Positions 43,366 to 52,323 of a stretch of 64,000 nucleotides of DNA are shown here, one piece after another. The position numbers and the translations under genes were made by a program. The DNA comes from Bog-473 sp052140165 (lineage in GTDB: Bacteria; Actinomycetota; Acidimicrobiia; Acidimicrobiales; RAAP-2): contig JBKQUM010000138.1 of assembly GCA_052140165.1 (NCBI GenBank), positions 1 to 64,000 of the forward strand, in the 5' to 3' direction. The notes beneath the pieces were generated by a model. The model worked only from the letters and a program-made list of their open reading frames with translations, had not been told where the DNA came from and made no database searches. The number at the start of each line of letters is the position of its first letter. Within the stretch, counting starts at the first letter, position 1.

Positions 43366-44131
43366 TCTGCATGGCGTCGTACACGCAGGTGGAGATCGTC
43401 CGGTACGCGATCGCTCCCGGCGACAGCGGCGCGTGCTGCAGGACCGACTGCCCGAGCCCCGGCGCCTCGGCGAAGCGCACCGACTTCGGGACGGGTGGCA
43501 GGAACATCGGGAGGCCGTAGCGCTCCTCCACCTCGGACAGGACCTGGCGGGAGTGCGTCGTGCGGCTGTCGAACATGGTGGGGATCACCCCGAGCACGCG
43601 CAGCTTCTCGTTGGCGAACTGGCGCACGTCCTCGATCGTCTCGAGCAACTGGCCGACGCCGCGGTGGCTGAGCGCCTCGCACTGCAGCGGAACGATCACC
43701 GCCTCCGCCGCCGTCAGTCCGTTGATGGTGAGCACCCCCAGCGACGGTGGGCAGTCGATCAGCACGACGTCGTAGCGGTCCAGGACCGGTTCCAACGCCC
43801 GGGCGAGGACGTGCTCGCGGCCGGTGCGGCTCAAGAGGTGCACCTCGGCGCCGGCCAGGTCGATGGTGGCCGGCACGAGGTACAGCCCGGGGACGCCGGG
43901 GACGGCCTTGACGACCTCGGCCAGGCGGGACCGGCGCACCAGCACGTCGTGCAGAGACGAGTCCAGCTCGTCCGGATCGAAGCCGAGGGAGAAGGTCAGG
44001 CACGCCTGAGGATCGAGGTCGACCACGAGCACCTGGTGCCCCTGCTGGGCCAGCGCCACACCGAGGGACTGCACCGTCGTCGTCTTGGCCACGCCGCCCT
44101 TCTGATTGGCGACGGCGATGACCTTGACCAT
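43358..44131 (-). CDS. ParA-family ATPase (orphan)
   Basis: A 257-residue P-loop ATPase. The deviant Walker A is QKGGVAKTTT at 10-19, 'VLVVDLDPQA' is near 34-43 and 'DVVLIDCPPSLG' near 120-131. It belongs to the Soj/ParA/MinD group that positions chromosomes, plasmids or protein complexes. No parB, parS-like repeat or origin gene is nearby, so it is an orphan ParA, probably placing a complex. The co-translated zinc-ribbon protein downstream could be its partner; this is inference. Confidence 0.88.
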   Translation of the reverse strand: MVKVIAVANQKGGVAKTTTVQSLGVALAQQGHQVLVVDLDPQACLTFSLGFDPDELDSSLHDVLVRRSRLAEVVKAVPGVPGLYLVPATIDLAGAEVHLLSRTGREHVLARALEPVLDRYDVVLIDCPPSLGVLTINGLTAAEAVIVPLQCEALSHRGVGQLLETIEDVRQFANEKLRVLGVIPTMFDSRTTHSRQVLSEVEERYGLPMFLPPVPKSVRFAEAPGLGQSVLQHAPLSPGAIAYRTISTCVYDAMQSA

Positions 44132-44215
44132 CGCCAGAGTCTAGGACCGATGCCCACGCCGTTCTCCTGGGCCACGGAAGGCGAGGAGATGCACCGACGG
44201 GTGCAGGGTCCTCTC

Positions 44216-45406
44216 CTATGAATGGAAGGCGGACTCCTCCTGGGACACGTCGGCGATCAGGTTGCCGAGCGCCAGGTTGACGTCCGAAAGGTGGTAGCCC
44301 CAGCTGGGGCCGAGCGCCGGCGAGTTCTTCACCGTGGGCCGCGGATCGCCGGGCACCGACGTCGTCGTGACCTGGAGCCACGATGCCCCGTCGCTCTGCT
44401 CGCACTCCGCCGTGTACAGACCCGGGAACGCCACCCACGGCGTCGACACCTTCAGATGGCGCACCTTGGCCGTCACCCGGGGGAACAGCGGGCTCAAACC
44501 GCCCGCCTGGGCCGAGAACGTCACCGGGTTGACGCAGGCCACCTGCCGGCCCGCCTTGGCATGCTGCTCCGACTGCAGGCTGACGCCTTGACCCGGGCGG
44601 CCGAACATGGCATCTGCCGGAGGAGGCGAACCGAAGCTGGAGTAGGCGACGACGCATCCGGTCTGCACGGCGGCCCGGCAGGTGGGGATGTGCTGGAAGC
44701 TGCCGCCGACGTCGCGACCTTCCGGCACCTGCACGTTGCCCCCCAGGATGATGGCGGACACCATCTGCTTGCGCAGGGTCGCCGACGGGTCGACCTGCGC
44801 GCGCAGCAGCTCGATCAGCATGGCGGCGCCCTGCGAGTGCCCGATGAACACGATGGGCTTGCCGTCGTCGTCGTGGGCCAGGAAGTCCTTCCACGCCGAC
44901 AGCACGCTGTCGTAGGCGGTGGCGATGACGGCGGGGCGGAACGCCGCGCCGTCCTTCAGCGCGCCCTCGGTCTCCTGGCGGTACATGGGCGCCCAGACGT
45001 TGCAGACCTGAGAGAACTGCGAGGCCTGCGCCACCGCGGCGTCGATCTCGGGCGGCTGAATCGCCAGGTTGGCGTTGTCCCCCGGCTCTTCCGAGGACGT
45101 GGGGTACACGTAGAAGCAGTCGAACTGCCGCGCGGTCGGTGTCGGCGACGGAGTGGAGACGCTCGTCGTGCCCTGTGCCGTGACCGTCGTCGTGGCAGGG
45201 TCGTAGGCGCACGGGTCGCTCGGCTGGCCTGGCTCGCACAGCCAGACCGTGGTGGATGCGGCGCCGGTCGCCCGTACCGCCGCTGCCGCGCCGGGCGCCG
45301 AACCCATGACCGGCACCAGCACGCCGAGGAGGCCCGCGGCGGCGGCCAGGGCCGGGGACAATGCTCGGCGTCGCTGCCCGGTGCGCGCGTGCGTCAGCGT
45401 GGCCAT
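44216..45406 (-). CDS. Secreted DUF3089 alpha/beta hydrolase
   Basis: A 396-residue exported protein. The signal peptide spans about 1-43 (basic start, Ala/Leu-rich core, cut near AAA-V). DUF3089 motifs are 'FDCFYVYPTSSEEPGDNANL' near 95-114 and the nucleophile elbow FIGHSQGA near 188-195. Several cysteines (C98, C137 and later) suggest extracellular disulphides. It is likely an esterase or lipase-like enzyme. ATG 45406 is chosen where the signal peptide begins; the frame runs further upstream antisense to the MFS gene but is not coding. Confidence 0.88.
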   Translation of the reverse strand: MATLTHARTGQRRRALSPALAAAAGLLGVLVPVMGSAPGAAAAVRATGAASTTVWLCEPGQPSDPCAYDPATTTVTAQGTTSVSTPSPTPTARQFDCFYVYPTSSEEPGDNANLAIQPPEIDAAVAQASQFSQVCNVWAPMYRQETEGALKDGAAFRPAVIATAYDSVLSAWKDFLAHDDDGKPIVFIGHSQGAAMLIELLRAQVDPSATLRKQMVSAIILGGNVQVPEGRDVGGSFQHIPTCRAAVQTGCVVAYSSFGSPPPADAMFGRPGQGVSLQSEQHAKAGRQVACVNPVTFSAQAGGLSPLFPRVTAKVRHLKVSTPWVAFPGLYTAECEQSDGASWLQVTTTSVPGDPRPTVKNSPALGPSWGYHLSDVNLALGNLIADVSQEESAFHS

Positions 45407-45646
45407 CTTTAGCGTCCTCCCGGGCTCCGAGGGCTCGCGTGCCCGAATTCCGCCGGTCAGGCTAGGGGGTGGGGCTCCAGCCGTGTGGGCACCGCCCGCC
45501 GTCACGGCGTGCAGCCTGCGCCGGACCCCCGGACAGAGACGTGCGGCCGAGCGCATAGGGTCGAGCGGAGCCCGTACGACAGTGCCGTCCTCTCGCGGGT
45601 GACGACACACGGCCGGCACCAGGAAGCATCGAGCAGGAAGAGCGAC

Positions 45647-47125
45647 GTGGCAGTTGTCCGGATGAACCAGAAGATCGTGGTCGGCACCGTCTTCGTGTCC
45701 GCCATGTTCATGAACATCATGGACATCACGATCGTCAATGTCGCGCTGCCGACGATCGGTCGTGACTTCCACATCCCACCGACGGCCGTCGACGGGGTCG
45801 TCATCGCCTACCTCGTCAGCCTGGCCGTGTTCATTCCCGCGTCGGGATGGCTCGGTGACCGCTTCGGCGGCAAGCGCGTGCTGCTCACGGCCATCGTCGT
45901 CTTCACGGTCGGCTCGGTGCTCTGCGGCCTGGCCCAGAACATGACCGAGCTCGTGGCCTTCCGGGTCCTGCAGGGCGCGGGCGGCGGCATGATGGCCCCG
46001 GTCGGGATGGCCATGCTCTTCCGCGTCTTCCCACCGGCGGAGCGCGTGCGGGCCGCCAGCATCATGACCGTGGGGACGACGCTCGCCCCGGCCATCGGCC
46101 CGGTGCTCGGCGGCTTCCTCGTGACCGACTTCTCCTGGCGATGGGTCTTCTTCGTGAACTTGCCGATCGGCATCGTCGCCGTGCTCTTCGGTGCGCTGTT
46201 CCTGGAACGGACGGGCACGATGGACGCAGGCCGGTTCGACGTCCCGGGGTTCGTCCTGGGCGGCGCCGGGCTGGGGCTGCTCATGTACGGCGTCTCCGAG
46301 GGACCCCTCAAGTCCTGGTCGTCGACCGACGTCATCGTGAGCTGCGTGACCGGCGCAGCCCTGCTGGGCACCTTCGTCGCGGTGGAGTTGCGCACGACCC
46401 GACCCATGGTGGACCTGCGCCTGCTCGAGGAGCGGCTGTTCCGTTCGACCAACGTGGTCATGTTCCTCGCCGCGGCGGCCTTCCTCGGGATGCTGTACCT
46501 CATCCCGCTCTACTTCCAGGACGCACGCGGGCTGACCGCTCTGCAGTCGGGTCTCTCCACCTTCCCCGAGGCGTTCGGCGTCATGATCGGCGCGCAGTTC
46601 GCCAGCCGCCTCATCTACCCCCGCATCGGCCCGCGCCGTCACGTCACCGGGGGCCTGCTCGGCCTCGCGCTGTGCATGCTGGCACTGACCCAGATCTCGG
46701 TGACCACGAACCTGTGGTTCATCCGGGCGCTGATGTTCGGGCTCGGGTTCATGATGGCCCAGGTCATGGTCCCCAACCAGGCCGCCTCGTTCGCCATGAT
46801 CACCGCCGAGTCGATGGGCCGCGCGTCGACCTTCTTCAACACGATGCGCCAGGTCGGGAGCGCGACGGGGGTGGCGATCCTCTCGACCGTGTTGATCGGA
46901 GTGGGGTCGACCCAGGCGAGCGGCGGCTCGACCGCGCCCGACATGACCGCGTACCACCTCGCCTTCCTCACGGCGGCGCTGTTCGCACTGGTGGCCGCCG
47001 GCTTCTCCCTGACCATCCACGACAGCGACGCGGCCGAGACGATCGTGCGGCGCCCGCCCCGGCGCACGCTCGCCCGCCCCACACCCCGGACCACGTCTCC
47101 CGTCCCCCAGGGCGCCGACGCGTGA
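45647..47125 (+). CDS. MFS transporter, DHA2 family (second copy)
   Basis: A 492-residue exporter with about 14 spans. TM1 is 'VSAMFMNIMDITIVNVALPTIG', motif A 'GWLGDRFGGKRVLLT', motif C-like 'GTTLAPAIGPVLGGFLV'. GTG 45647 is preferred for its AGGAAGAG ribosome site; ATG 45662 is an alternative. It is translationally coupled (GTGA) to the LOG-family gene. It differs clearly from the 41.3 kb transporter, so the two are not a recent duplication. Confidence 0.9.
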   Translation: MAVVRMNQKIVVGTVFVSAMFMNIMDITIVNVALPTIGRDFHIPPTAVDGVVIAYLVSLAVFIPASGWLGDRFGGKRVLLTAIVVFTVGSVLCGLAQNMTELVAFRVLQGAGGGMMAPVGMAMLFRVFPPAERVRAASIMTVGTTLAPAIGPVLGGFLVTDFSWRWVFFVNLPIGIVAVLFGALFLERTGTMDAGRFDVPGFVLGGAGLGLLMYGVSEGPLKSWSSTDVIVSCVTGAALLGTFVAVELRTTRPMVDLRLLEERLFRSTNVVMFLAAAAFLGMLYLIPLYFQDARGLTALQSGLSTFPEAFGVMIGAQFASRLIYPRIGPRRHVTGGLLGLALCMLALTQISVTTNLWFIRALMFGLGFMMAQVMVPNQAASFAMITAESMGRASTFFNTMRQVGSATGVAILSTVLIGVGSTQASGGSTAPDMTAYHLAFLTAALFALVAAGFSLTIHDSDAAETIVRRPPRRTLARPTPRTTSPVPQGADA

Positions 47126-47694
47126 GCGCTCCGCTCAACGTGTGCGTCTTCTGCGGATCGAGCCCGGGCGCGAGCCCCACCTTCGCCGTGGCGGCCCGAC
47201 GTCTCGGTGCCGGGCTGGCCGGACGCGGCATCGGGCTCGTCTACGGGGGCGCCTCGGTGGGCCTCATGGGCGTCGTGGCCGACGCGGCGCTCGCCGCGGG
47301 TGGGCGGGCGACGGGCGTGATCACCGAGTCGCTGGCCGGGCACGAGATCGCGCACTCGTCGTTGGACGACCTGCACGTGGTGTCGACGATGCACGAGCGC
47401 AAGGCGCTCATGGCCGAGCTGTCCGACGCCTTCGTCATGCTGCCGGGTGGGTTCGGCACCTGCGAGGAGTTCATGGAGTCGGTCACCTGGGCGCAGCTGG
47501 GCATCCACGACAAGCGCTGCGGCATCCTCAACGTCGACGGCTTCTTCGACGACCTCCTGACCTTCCTGGGGCACGCGGTGGCGCAGGGTTTCATCAAGTC
47601 CCGCCAGCTCGACGGCCTGGCCATCTCGCACGACGCCGACGAGCTCCTCGACGCCATCGTGGGCTCGCCGCGCGATCAGGTGGCGGCGCGGTAG
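47122..47694 (+). CDS. LOG-family TIGR00730 Rossmann-fold protein
   Basis: A 190-residue enzyme with 'VCVFCGSSPG' at the N-terminus, 'LVYGGASVGLMGVVADAAL' near 40-58 and the signature MLPGGFGTCEEF near 108-119. Family members hydrolyse cytokinin riboside or other nucleoside 5'-monophosphates to base and ribose-5-phosphate. Its coupling to a transporter gene could suggest export of a purine-derived compound; this is inference. It overlaps the convergent secreted-protein gene by 19 bases. Confidence 0.92.
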   Translation: MSAPLNVCVFCGSSPGASPTFAVAARRLGAGLAGRGIGLVYGGASVGLMGVVADAALAAGGRATGVITESLAGHEIAHSSLDDLHVVSTMHERKALMAELSDAFVMLPGGFGTCEEFMESVTWAQLGIHDKRCGILNVDGFFDDLLTFLGHAVAQGFIKSRQLDGLAISHDADELLDAIVGSPRDQVAAR

Positions 47695-48821
47695 AGGACG
47701 GCCGAGCCGACCACGTCGGTGGGGATCAGCGCGAAGACGTCACGGCCGACCGAGGCGAGCTGTGAGCCCACGCCGGCGTCGTCACAGGCCTGGGGTGAGG
47801 CCCTGAGGGCGACCGATGGGTGCGACGACCCGGTGGACGGGTCCACCTGGAGCAGTTCTTCGGGATGACCGCATGTCCCGATGTACGCCAGCCCCCACAG
47901 GCTGCCGTCAGGCGTCGACACCAGGGGGAATTCACCGATCAGCTCCGACGCCGACGTGACGGCCACGTTGCCGTTGTGGTCCAGTGCGACGAGGTGGGTG
48001 AGATCGGATGCCGGGGTGCCCGCGCCCCCGTACTGCGAGACCCCCGCCCAGACCAGGCCCCCGACGGCGGACAGCCAGCCGACGGAGCTGCTGGCGGTGC
48101 CCGGGAACGCCGTGGTCGTGACCCCGGTGCCCCCCGGCACCCACTCGATGCCCGGGGGACCACCGGGACCCCCGGCGATCCACAGACCGGCGTCGTTGGC
48201 GGCGACGGCCGGGTCGATCCCGCCGATCGCCACGGCGGGCTCGAGCGTCGCCGTGACGGCCCCGGTCGCCGGGGAGATGCGCACCACCTCGGGCCCCGCC
48301 AGCATCTGTTCGCCGTAGAGCCAGAGTGCGCCGTCGCCATAGGTGAAGTCGGTGTGCGCGATGGCGCTGCCCACGACGCTCAAGACGACGGGGGACAGGA
48401 TCCGGGCCTTTCCGTCGCGCGGATCGAACACGTCGATGTGCAGCGGTTGGGCGTTGGCGCCCCGCGCGTACTCGGCCGTCACGAGATAGACGCGCCCCCC
48501 TCCGGCCGCGATGTCGGTGGCACAGGCCGGGAGGGCGAACATCCTCGTCGACAGCGTCGTAGGGGTGATCTCCTCGAGCTCGCAGCGGGTGTCGTCACGG
48601 GGTGCGTCGGTGCCGAGGACCCAGACGCGCCCGGACGCCGCGACCAGCTGCAGCGGCACGAAGGGACCCGGGAAGTGCAGCGCGCTCAGCTTCGGCGCGA
48701 CCGGTTCGACGCTGCTCGACGTCGGGGCCGGCCCGGCCCCCGCCGCGACACCAGTCGCCGACGTCAGGGCCAGCGTCAGCGCTGCGGTCGCCACGGCGAC
48801 CGCCACCGGTGCGGGCCTCAC
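47676..48821 (-). CDS. Secreted beta-propeller-like hypothetical protein
   Basis: A 381-residue protein with a signal peptide (about 1-28, ending near VAAGAG). Beta-rich repeats follow in which 'xVWVLG', 'GALWLYG', 'GLWIAGG', 'GLVWAGV', 'GSLWGLA' recur every ~45-50 residues. This pattern is typical of six- or seven-bladed propellers. Four or more Cys residues may form disulphides. No catalytic motif is visible. It is encoded 15 bases after the FkbM gene and may be co-transcribed with it. Confidence 0.7.
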   Translation of the reverse strand: MRPAPVAVAVATAALTLALTSATGVAAGAGPAPTSSSVEPVAPKLSALHFPGPFVPLQLVAASGRVWVLGTDAPRDDTRCELEEITPTTLSTRMFALPACATDIAAGGGRVYLVTAEYARGANAQPLHIDVFDPRDGKARILSPVVLSVVGSAIAHTDFTYGDGALWLYGEQMLAGPEVVRISPATGAVTATLEPAVAIGGIDPAVAANDAGLWIAGGPGGPPGIEWVPGGTGVTTTAFPGTASSSVGWLSAVGGLVWAGVSQYGGAGTPASDLTHLVALDHNGNVAVTSASELIGEFPLVSTPDGSLWGLAYIGTCGHPEELLQVDPSTGSSHPSVALRASPQACDDAGVGSQLASVGRDVFALIPTDVVGSAVLYRAAT

Positions 48822-48836
48822 CGGCCAGGCCGACCT

Positions 48837-49868
48837 TCAGCCTGGCGAGGGGATGAGCAGGACGTCCCGCAACTCGTCCGTGTCCCCCCACTCGTTCAGC
48901 AGGGCGGCAACGGACGGGTAGGGCTTCTCTGCACCGCTGGCCTTCTCCAGGACCACCGGGGTGTACCCCACGCTCTCGAAGTAGCCGAGGTAGTCCGCCA
49001 CCGTGGTCCCCGACACGCGCCGGAGCATCTCGTCCTTGAGCTCCGTCGTGACGATCGGGCGGTCCTTCTCGATCACCCGCGTCGCCCCCTTCACCACCCG
49101 ACCCTCGGCACCTTCGACGTCCATCTTCAAGAACCCCACGGGGCCTTCCACGAGGTCGTCGAGTCGGAAGGTCGGGACCACCGTGCCCGGGTGCTTCAGA
49201 AGGTCGCTGGCCTCGATCAGGCCGCCGTTCGAACCGACGTGCGTCGAGTAGTACGCCCACCCGGCCCCGGTGTCCGCCGCCACCGGGACCAGCCGGACGT
49301 TGGTGACGCCGCCCATCCGCAGCGACGACAGGAGGAGCCGGCAATTCTCCGAGTTCGGCTCGAGGGCGACGACCCTGCCCGAGGGGCCGACCAGCCGGGA
49401 GGCGAGCAGCGAGTAGTAGCCCAAGTTGGCTCCCACGTCGACGACCGTCATGCCGGGCGTGCAGTACCGCTCGAAGACGGCGGTGAGGTGCGGCTCGTAC
49501 GCACCCGAGCGCAGACCCGGGGTCACCGCGGCGTCGGCGGCGTCGGCGAAGAGCTCCACGTCACCGACCCTGCACCGGAGGGCGTCCTCCTCGCCGAGCT
49601 GCACGGAGAACGCGGTCGGCGCCACCTGGTGCTCAATGGACCCGAGCATCCGGCGGATCGTCGACACCTCGCCGAGATCACCGGCCGCGGCCTCGTCGAC
49701 GTCGCGGCGCAGCTCTTCGGGCAGGGTCGGGTAGAGCAGGTGCACGAGCTGCGGGTAGGTGATGCCACGCTCGGGCAACGTGCCACCCAGTCCGTGTACG
49801 AGGCGGTCGCGCAGTGGCTTGAGCGACTCCTTGACCTTGTGCTGCCAGTCGTCGTCCCGGTGGTCCAT
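48837..49868 (-). CDS. FkbM-family methyltransferase
   Basis: A 343-residue SAM methyltransferase. Motif I is VVDVGANLGYYS near 143-154, 'VVALEPNSENCRLL' is near 167-180, and the FkbM-type 'VGFLKMDVEGAEGRVVKGA' lies near 248-266. The N-terminal ~110 residues are a helical extension of no known role. FkbM proteins O-methylate hydroxyls of sugars, polyketides or lipids. The start is ATG 49868. Confidence 0.9.
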   Translation of the reverse strand: MDHRDDDWQHKVKESLKPLRDRLVHGLGGTLPERGITYPQLVHLLYPTLPEELRRDVDEAAAGDLGEVSTIRRMLGSIEHQVAPTAFSVQLGEEDALRCRVGDVELFADAADAAVTPGLRSGAYEPHLTAVFERYCTPGMTVVDVGANLGYYSLLASRLVGPSGRVVALEPNSENCRLLLSSLRMGGVTNVRLVPVAADTGAGWAYYSTHVGSNGGLIEASDLLKHPGTVVPTFRLDDLVEGPVGFLKMDVEGAEGRVVKGATRVIEKDRPIVTTELKDEMLRRVSGTTVADYLGYFESVGYTPVVLEKASGAEKPYPSVAALLNEWGDTDELRDVLLIPSPG

Positions 49869-49929
49869 GCTCGGTCCACGGTACCCGCGATCGCGTCCTC
49901 GGCCCGGCGGGATGCTCCCCGGAATTCTG

Positions 49930-50002
49930 CGCCCCCGGCAGGACTTGAACCTGCGACCATTGGATTAGAAGTCCACTGCTCTGTCCGCTGAGCTACGGGG
50001 GC
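49930..50002 (-). tRNA. tRNA-Arg (anticodon UCU)
   Basis: On the minus strand the gene begins GCCCCCG at 50002 and its 3' strand ends CGGGGGC at 49931, with discriminator G at 49930. The anticodon loop reads CTTCTAA (anticodon TCT). The T arm GCAGGTTCAAGTCCTGC is intact. CCA is not encoded. Confidence 0.96.
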
Positions 50003-50140
50003 ATGCGCCCGGCGCACGCCGGCGCATCACAGCCTGACATAGCGCGGTTGGCCAGCGTGGACACGCGGGGTTCGCCTCGCCGGACGCCGCGTACGGCCGT
50101 GCCGCCCGCCACGGGCCCGTGTGCCACACTTGTGCCCCTC

Positions 50141-50215
50141 GGTGGGCGTAGCTCAGTTGGTTAGAGCGCCAGGTTGTGGTCCTGGAGGTCGGGGGTTCGA
50201 GACCCCTCGCTCACC
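50141..50215 (+). tRNA. tRNA-His (anticodon GUG)
   Basis: Acceptor GTGGGCG (50142-50148) pairs with CGCTCAC (50208-50214). The genome-encoded G-1 (50141) faces C73 (50215), the His identity pair. The anticodon stem CCAGG/CCTGG encloses TTGTGGT (GTG). The T arm GGGGTTCGAGACCCC is intact. The gap 50003-50140 between the two tRNAs shows no further gene. Confidence 0.97.
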
Positions 50216-50293
50216 CCGAAACGTGCCGGTGGCCCCATCGGGGTCACGCGGCACGGCACGCGGCGCGCAGACTCGCTCGGGGGAGGTTCGAGA

Positions 50294-51079
50294 GTGGATC
50301 CTGGGACAAGGGGCCGGACGGTCCTCGTCACGGGCGCGTCGTCGGGCATCGGCGCCGCCGTCGCCCGCGAGCTGGCGACCCGGGGTGACACCGTGGCACT
50401 GGTGGCCCGGCGCGCCGAGCGCCTCGACGAGGTCCTGGCCGACTGCCGGGTCACGTCCGCCGACTCCGAGCGCTGGGCGGCCGACCTGTCGGACCCCACG
50501 TCGGCGGCTGATCTCGCGCTCGAGATCTGGGACCACTTCGGCGGGCTCGATGTGGTCATCAACAACGCCGCGGTCCCGATGCGACGCCACGTCACGCAGC
50601 TCACCGTGGCCGAGGTCGAGCGGACGATGCGCATCAACTACCTCTCCCCCGTGGCCATCTCCCTCGCCGTCCTGCCCCGGATGCTGGTGCGGGGCTCGGG
50701 GACCATCGTGAACGTCTCGAGCCTCGGTGGCCGGCTGGGCATCGCGACCGAGGCGGCGTACTCCGGATCGAAGTTCGCCCTGGCCGGGTGGAGCGAGTCG
50801 ATGGCCATCGACCTCGATCGCACCGGCGTCACCGTGAAGCTCGTGCTCCCCGGCGCCATCGACACCGAGATCTGGGACCAGCCCGGCAACGACGCCCCTC
50901 TCTACGACGGGCCCAAGGAGCCACCCGAATCCATCGCCGGCGCGATCGTGGACGCCATCGACAGTGACCGCTTCGAGCACTACCTGCCCGACATGAAGGC
51001 GGTCATCGAGTTCAAGACGGCCGACATCGACGCCTTCATGCTCGGCATGCGCGGCCTCGCCGAGGGAGCCGGCTCGTGA
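50294..51079 (+). CDS. SDR-family NAD(P)-dependent oxidoreductase
   Basis: A 261-residue classical short-chain dehydrogenase. The coenzyme motif is TGASSGIG near 12-19, NNAA near 88-91, the catalytic Ser in 'NVSSLGG' near 138 and YSGSK near 152-156. The GTG at 50294 has GGGAGG seven bases upstream. It overlaps the zinc alcohol dehydrogenase by GTGA, so the two act in one pathway. A ketone or secondary alcohol is the general substrate; identity unknown. Confidence 0.92.
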   Translation: MDPGTRGRTVLVTGASSGIGAAVARELATRGDTVALVARRAERLDEVLADCRVTSADSERWAADLSDPTSAADLALEIWDHFGGLDVVINNAAVPMRRHVTQLTVAEVERTMRINYLSPVAISLAVLPRMLVRGSGTIVNVSSLGGRLGIATEAAYSGSKFALAGWSESMAIDLDRTGVTVKLVLPGAIDTEIWDQPGNDAPLYDGPKEPPESIAGAIVDAIDSDRFEHYLPDMKAVIEFKTADIDAFMLGMRGLAEGAGS

Positions 51080-52314
51080 AGGCGCTGCTCTTCGGCGCTC
51101 CCCCGGCCAAGGACGAGGTACGGCCCACGCCCGTGGACGAGCTGGAGACGATGCTCGCCGGAATCCCCTTCGGCCTGCACGAGGTCGACGACGCCCGCCT
51201 GGTGCGTCCGGACTGGGTGGTCACCCGGCCGATCCTCTCGGGCATCTGCGGATCCGACGCCAAGCTCGTCCTGGGCGACTTCAACACCGGCGACATCGAC
51301 AACCCCATGGCCGCCTTCTCGTCGCTCCCCCACGTGCCGGGCCACGAGGTGGTCGCCGAGGTGGTGGCGCTCGGCCCGAAGGCGCGGGGCCTCGACGTCG
51401 GGCAGCGCGTGGTGCTCAATCCCTGGCTGACCTGCGGTCCGCGCGGCATCGACCCGCCCTGCCCGGCGTGCCAGGCCGGCGACCTGAACCTGTGCTGGAG
51501 CTTCACCGAGGGGGACCTCGGCCCCGGCGTCCACGTCGGGGTCATCACGGCGGCGCCCGGCGCGTGGGCCGAACAGCTCTCCGCACACGACTCCATGCTG
51601 ATCCCGGTCCCCGACGGCATCTCCGACGAGGCGGCGGTCCTCGCCGACCCCTTCTCGGTGTCCTTCCACGCCATCGTCCGCCACCCGCCACCCCCCTCGG
51701 GCCGCGTGCTGGTGTACGGGGCCGGCGCGCTGGGGCTGACCAGCGTGGCCATCCTGCGGTCCCTCTACCCCGGGGTGGAGGTGGGGGTGGTGGCGCGCTT
51801 CGAGGCCCAGCGTGAGATGGCCCTGCGGTTCGGCGCGTCCGCTGTCTTCGCCCACGAGCCCCGGCTGGCGCTGGTCGAGGCCCTGGCGGAATGGTCGGGC
51901 GCCGTCCTCCACGCCCCGCTCGACGGCCTCCCCGTCACCCATCCCGGCCACATCGACGTCGTCTACGACTCCATCGCCAAGGCGGAGACCCTCGAGGTGG
52001 GGGTGCGCGTGCTGGCCGAGCGCGGGCGCCTCGTCTACACCGGGGTCGCCACGCCCGAGCGCTGGGAGTCGACCCCCATCTACTTCAAGGAGATCACCAT
52101 CGCGGGGTCGAACGCGTTCGGGATCGAGGACTTCGAGGGCACCCGCCAGCACGCCATCGCGCACTACCTCCAACTGGTCGACGAGGGTCGGCTCGACATC
52201 ACGCCCATGCTCACCCACCGCTTCGACCTCGACGAGTGGTGGCCCGCACTGAAGGCGCTGGCCCGGCAGGACCGCAGCGGCGCGCTCAAGGTGGCCTTCA
52301 CCCCGAACGGGTAG
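51076..52314 (+). CDS. Zinc-dependent medium-chain alcohol dehydrogenase
   Basis: A 412-residue MDR enzyme. The catalytic-zinc Cys is in 'SGICGSD' near 55-61 and GHE lies near 92-94. Structural-zinc cysteines are spread over 'CGPRGIDPPCPACQAGDLNLC' (about 118-138), with a longer than usual first gap. The NAD fold is 'LVYGAGALGLTS' near 213-224. It is translationally coupled to the SDR gene. The substrate is unknown; relatives act on threonine, polyols and sugar alcohols. Confidence 0.9.
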   Translation: MKALLFGAPPAKDEVRPTPVDELETMLAGIPFGLHEVDDARLVRPDWVVTRPILSGICGSDAKLVLGDFNTGDIDNPMAAFSSLPHVPGHEVVAEVVALGPKARGLDVGQRVVLNPWLTCGPRGIDPPCPACQAGDLNLCWSFTEGDLGPGVHVGVITAAPGAWAEQLSAHDSMLIPVPDGISDEAAVLADPFSVSFHAIVRHPPPPSGRVLVYGAGALGLTSVAILRSLYPGVEVGVVARFEAQREMALRFGASAVFAHEPRLALVEALAEWSGAVLHAPLDGLPVTHPGHIDVVYDSIAKAETLEVGVRVLAERGRLVYTGVATPERWESTPIYFKEITIAGSNAFGIEDFEGTRQHAIAHYLQLVDEGRLDITPMLTHRFDLDEWWPALKALARQDRSGALKVAFTPNG

Positions 52315-52323
52315 CGGCCGCGG

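Noticed and set aside
45407..47020. Upstream extension of the DUF3089 gene.
   Set aside because: It is antisense to the MFS gene. The signal peptide begins at 45406, and the upstream part is His/Glu/Arg-rich without any motif.
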